Source: Erysipelotrichaceae bacterium UBA6182 (GTDB lineage Bacteria > Bacillota_I > Bacilli_A > Erysipelotrichales > Erysipelotrichaceae). From it: a DNA stretch of 6,680 nucleotides. The position numbers and the translations under genes were made by a program. Location of the stretch: contig DITO01000028.1 in NCBI GenBank assembly GCA_002422065.1, positions 1-6,680 of the forward strand. The letters are read 5' to 3'. Positions 6,367 to 6,680 of this stretch are shown in pieces; the stretch's first letter is position 1; each line of letters opens with the position of its first letter. A model generated the notes under the pieces. The model did not search any database. It saw nothing but the letters and a program-made list of their open reading frames with translations, and was not told the DNA's origin.

Positions 6367-6680
6367 TTAATAAACTGTAAAATACTCAGTAATTGAATCA
6401 ACACTTGAAGATATTACGATCCTCCAACTTCCTGAGCTCGTCCTTGATCCGACTTTCCAGGTCCATTCTACGTAACCTTCACTATCAGAACTCTTGTTAT
6501 TAAGGCCATCAGCAGTGCTCGGGCCAGACTTATAATGAACTGTAATAGAATAATTCGTGTTAGGCGTACCCTTTATTTTGATGGTTGCATTCGAACCTGC
6601 ACTAATTGGACTTGTTATAGATATAACTTGAATTTTTTCTCTTTGAACAATTACTTTTTCTTTTACAATTACTTCAACAA
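6367..6680 (-). CDS. Partial protein with C-terminal Ig-like domain, probably surface or secreted
   Basis: A minus-strand frame is open from the right edge to a TAA at 6367-6369 and gives the last 103 residues of a longer protein; its start lies outside the window. It begins with a charged, Val/Lys/Glu-rich stretch (EVIVKEKVIVQREK), which looks like a linker. A compact beta-rich domain of about 85 residues follows: ITSPISAGSNATIKIKG, a Tyr-Ser-Ile-Thr-Val strand, SSDSEGYVEWTWKVG and RTSSGSWRIVI, ending in EYFTVY. This pattern resembles Ig-like modules at the C-terminus of surface or secreted Bacillota proteins. No LPXTG sorting signal or membrane segment is present in the visible part. It lies 46 bases upstream of the restriction gene on the same strand and may share its transcript. 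It has no obvious defence role and may mark the island edge. The function of the full protein is unknown. Confidence 0.75.
   Translation of the reverse strand, partial: VEVIVKEKVIVQREKIQVISITSPISAGSNATIKIKGTPNTNYSITVHYKSGPSTADGLNNKSSDSEGYVEWTWKVGSRTSSGSWRIVISSSVDSITEYFTVY

Noticed and set aside
1..6680. CRISPR arrays, tRNA or rRNA genes, insertion sequences
   Set aside because: No regularly spaced repeats, cloverleaf-like segments, transposase motifs or terminal repeats were seen. Nearly all of the window is coding.

Overview
The window looks like part of a defence island in a low-GC Gram-positive bacterium (Bacillota). Pointers are the AT-rich sequence on both strands, strong purine-rich Shine-Dalgarno sites (AAAGGAG before the first complete gene), and closest resemblance to a staphylococcal-type restriction enzyme. 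No rRNA, tRNA, integrase or transposase is visible, so genus cannot be given and mobility is not shown.

Layout, left to right. Bases 1-62 hold the last codons of an unidentified plus-strand gene. A plus-strand two-gene operon follows: a SIR2-domain NADase (139-1212) and a HerA/FtsK-type hexameric ATPase (1199-3046), overlapping by 14 bases. This pair is the known SIR2-HerA anti-phage system (also called Nezha). Seventy-eight bases later, on the same strand, is a small MutT/NudG-type Nudix hydrolase (3125-3514). Its 3' end overlaps by 20 bases the 3' end of a large minus-strand gene (3495-6320). That gene encodes a 941-residue protein with an N-terminal phospholipase-D (HKD) nuclease, a central superfamily 2 helicase and a C-terminal DUF3427 region. 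This is the architecture of SauUSI, the ATP-dependent type IV restriction enzyme that cuts DNA carrying 5-methyl- or 5-hydroxymethylcytosine. Upstream of it on the minus strand, and running off the right edge, is the C-terminus of a probable surface or secreted protein with an Ig-like domain (6367-6680).

As a unit, the window combines two defence layers. The SauUSI-like enzyme would destroy incoming modified DNA. SIR2-HerA would deplete NAD+ and stop growth if infection proceeds. The Nudix enzyme is the least explained member. Its relatives include NudG, which hydrolyses 5-methyl-dCTP, so it may keep modified cytosine out of host DNA and protect the host from the neighbouring type IV enzyme. 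This link is a hypothesis, not something the sequence proves.

Smaller signals are a perfect 9-bp-stem hairpin inside the SIR2 gene, a bulged hairpin in front of the Nudix gene, and two 9-bp direct repeats spaced 20 bases apart in front of the restriction gene.
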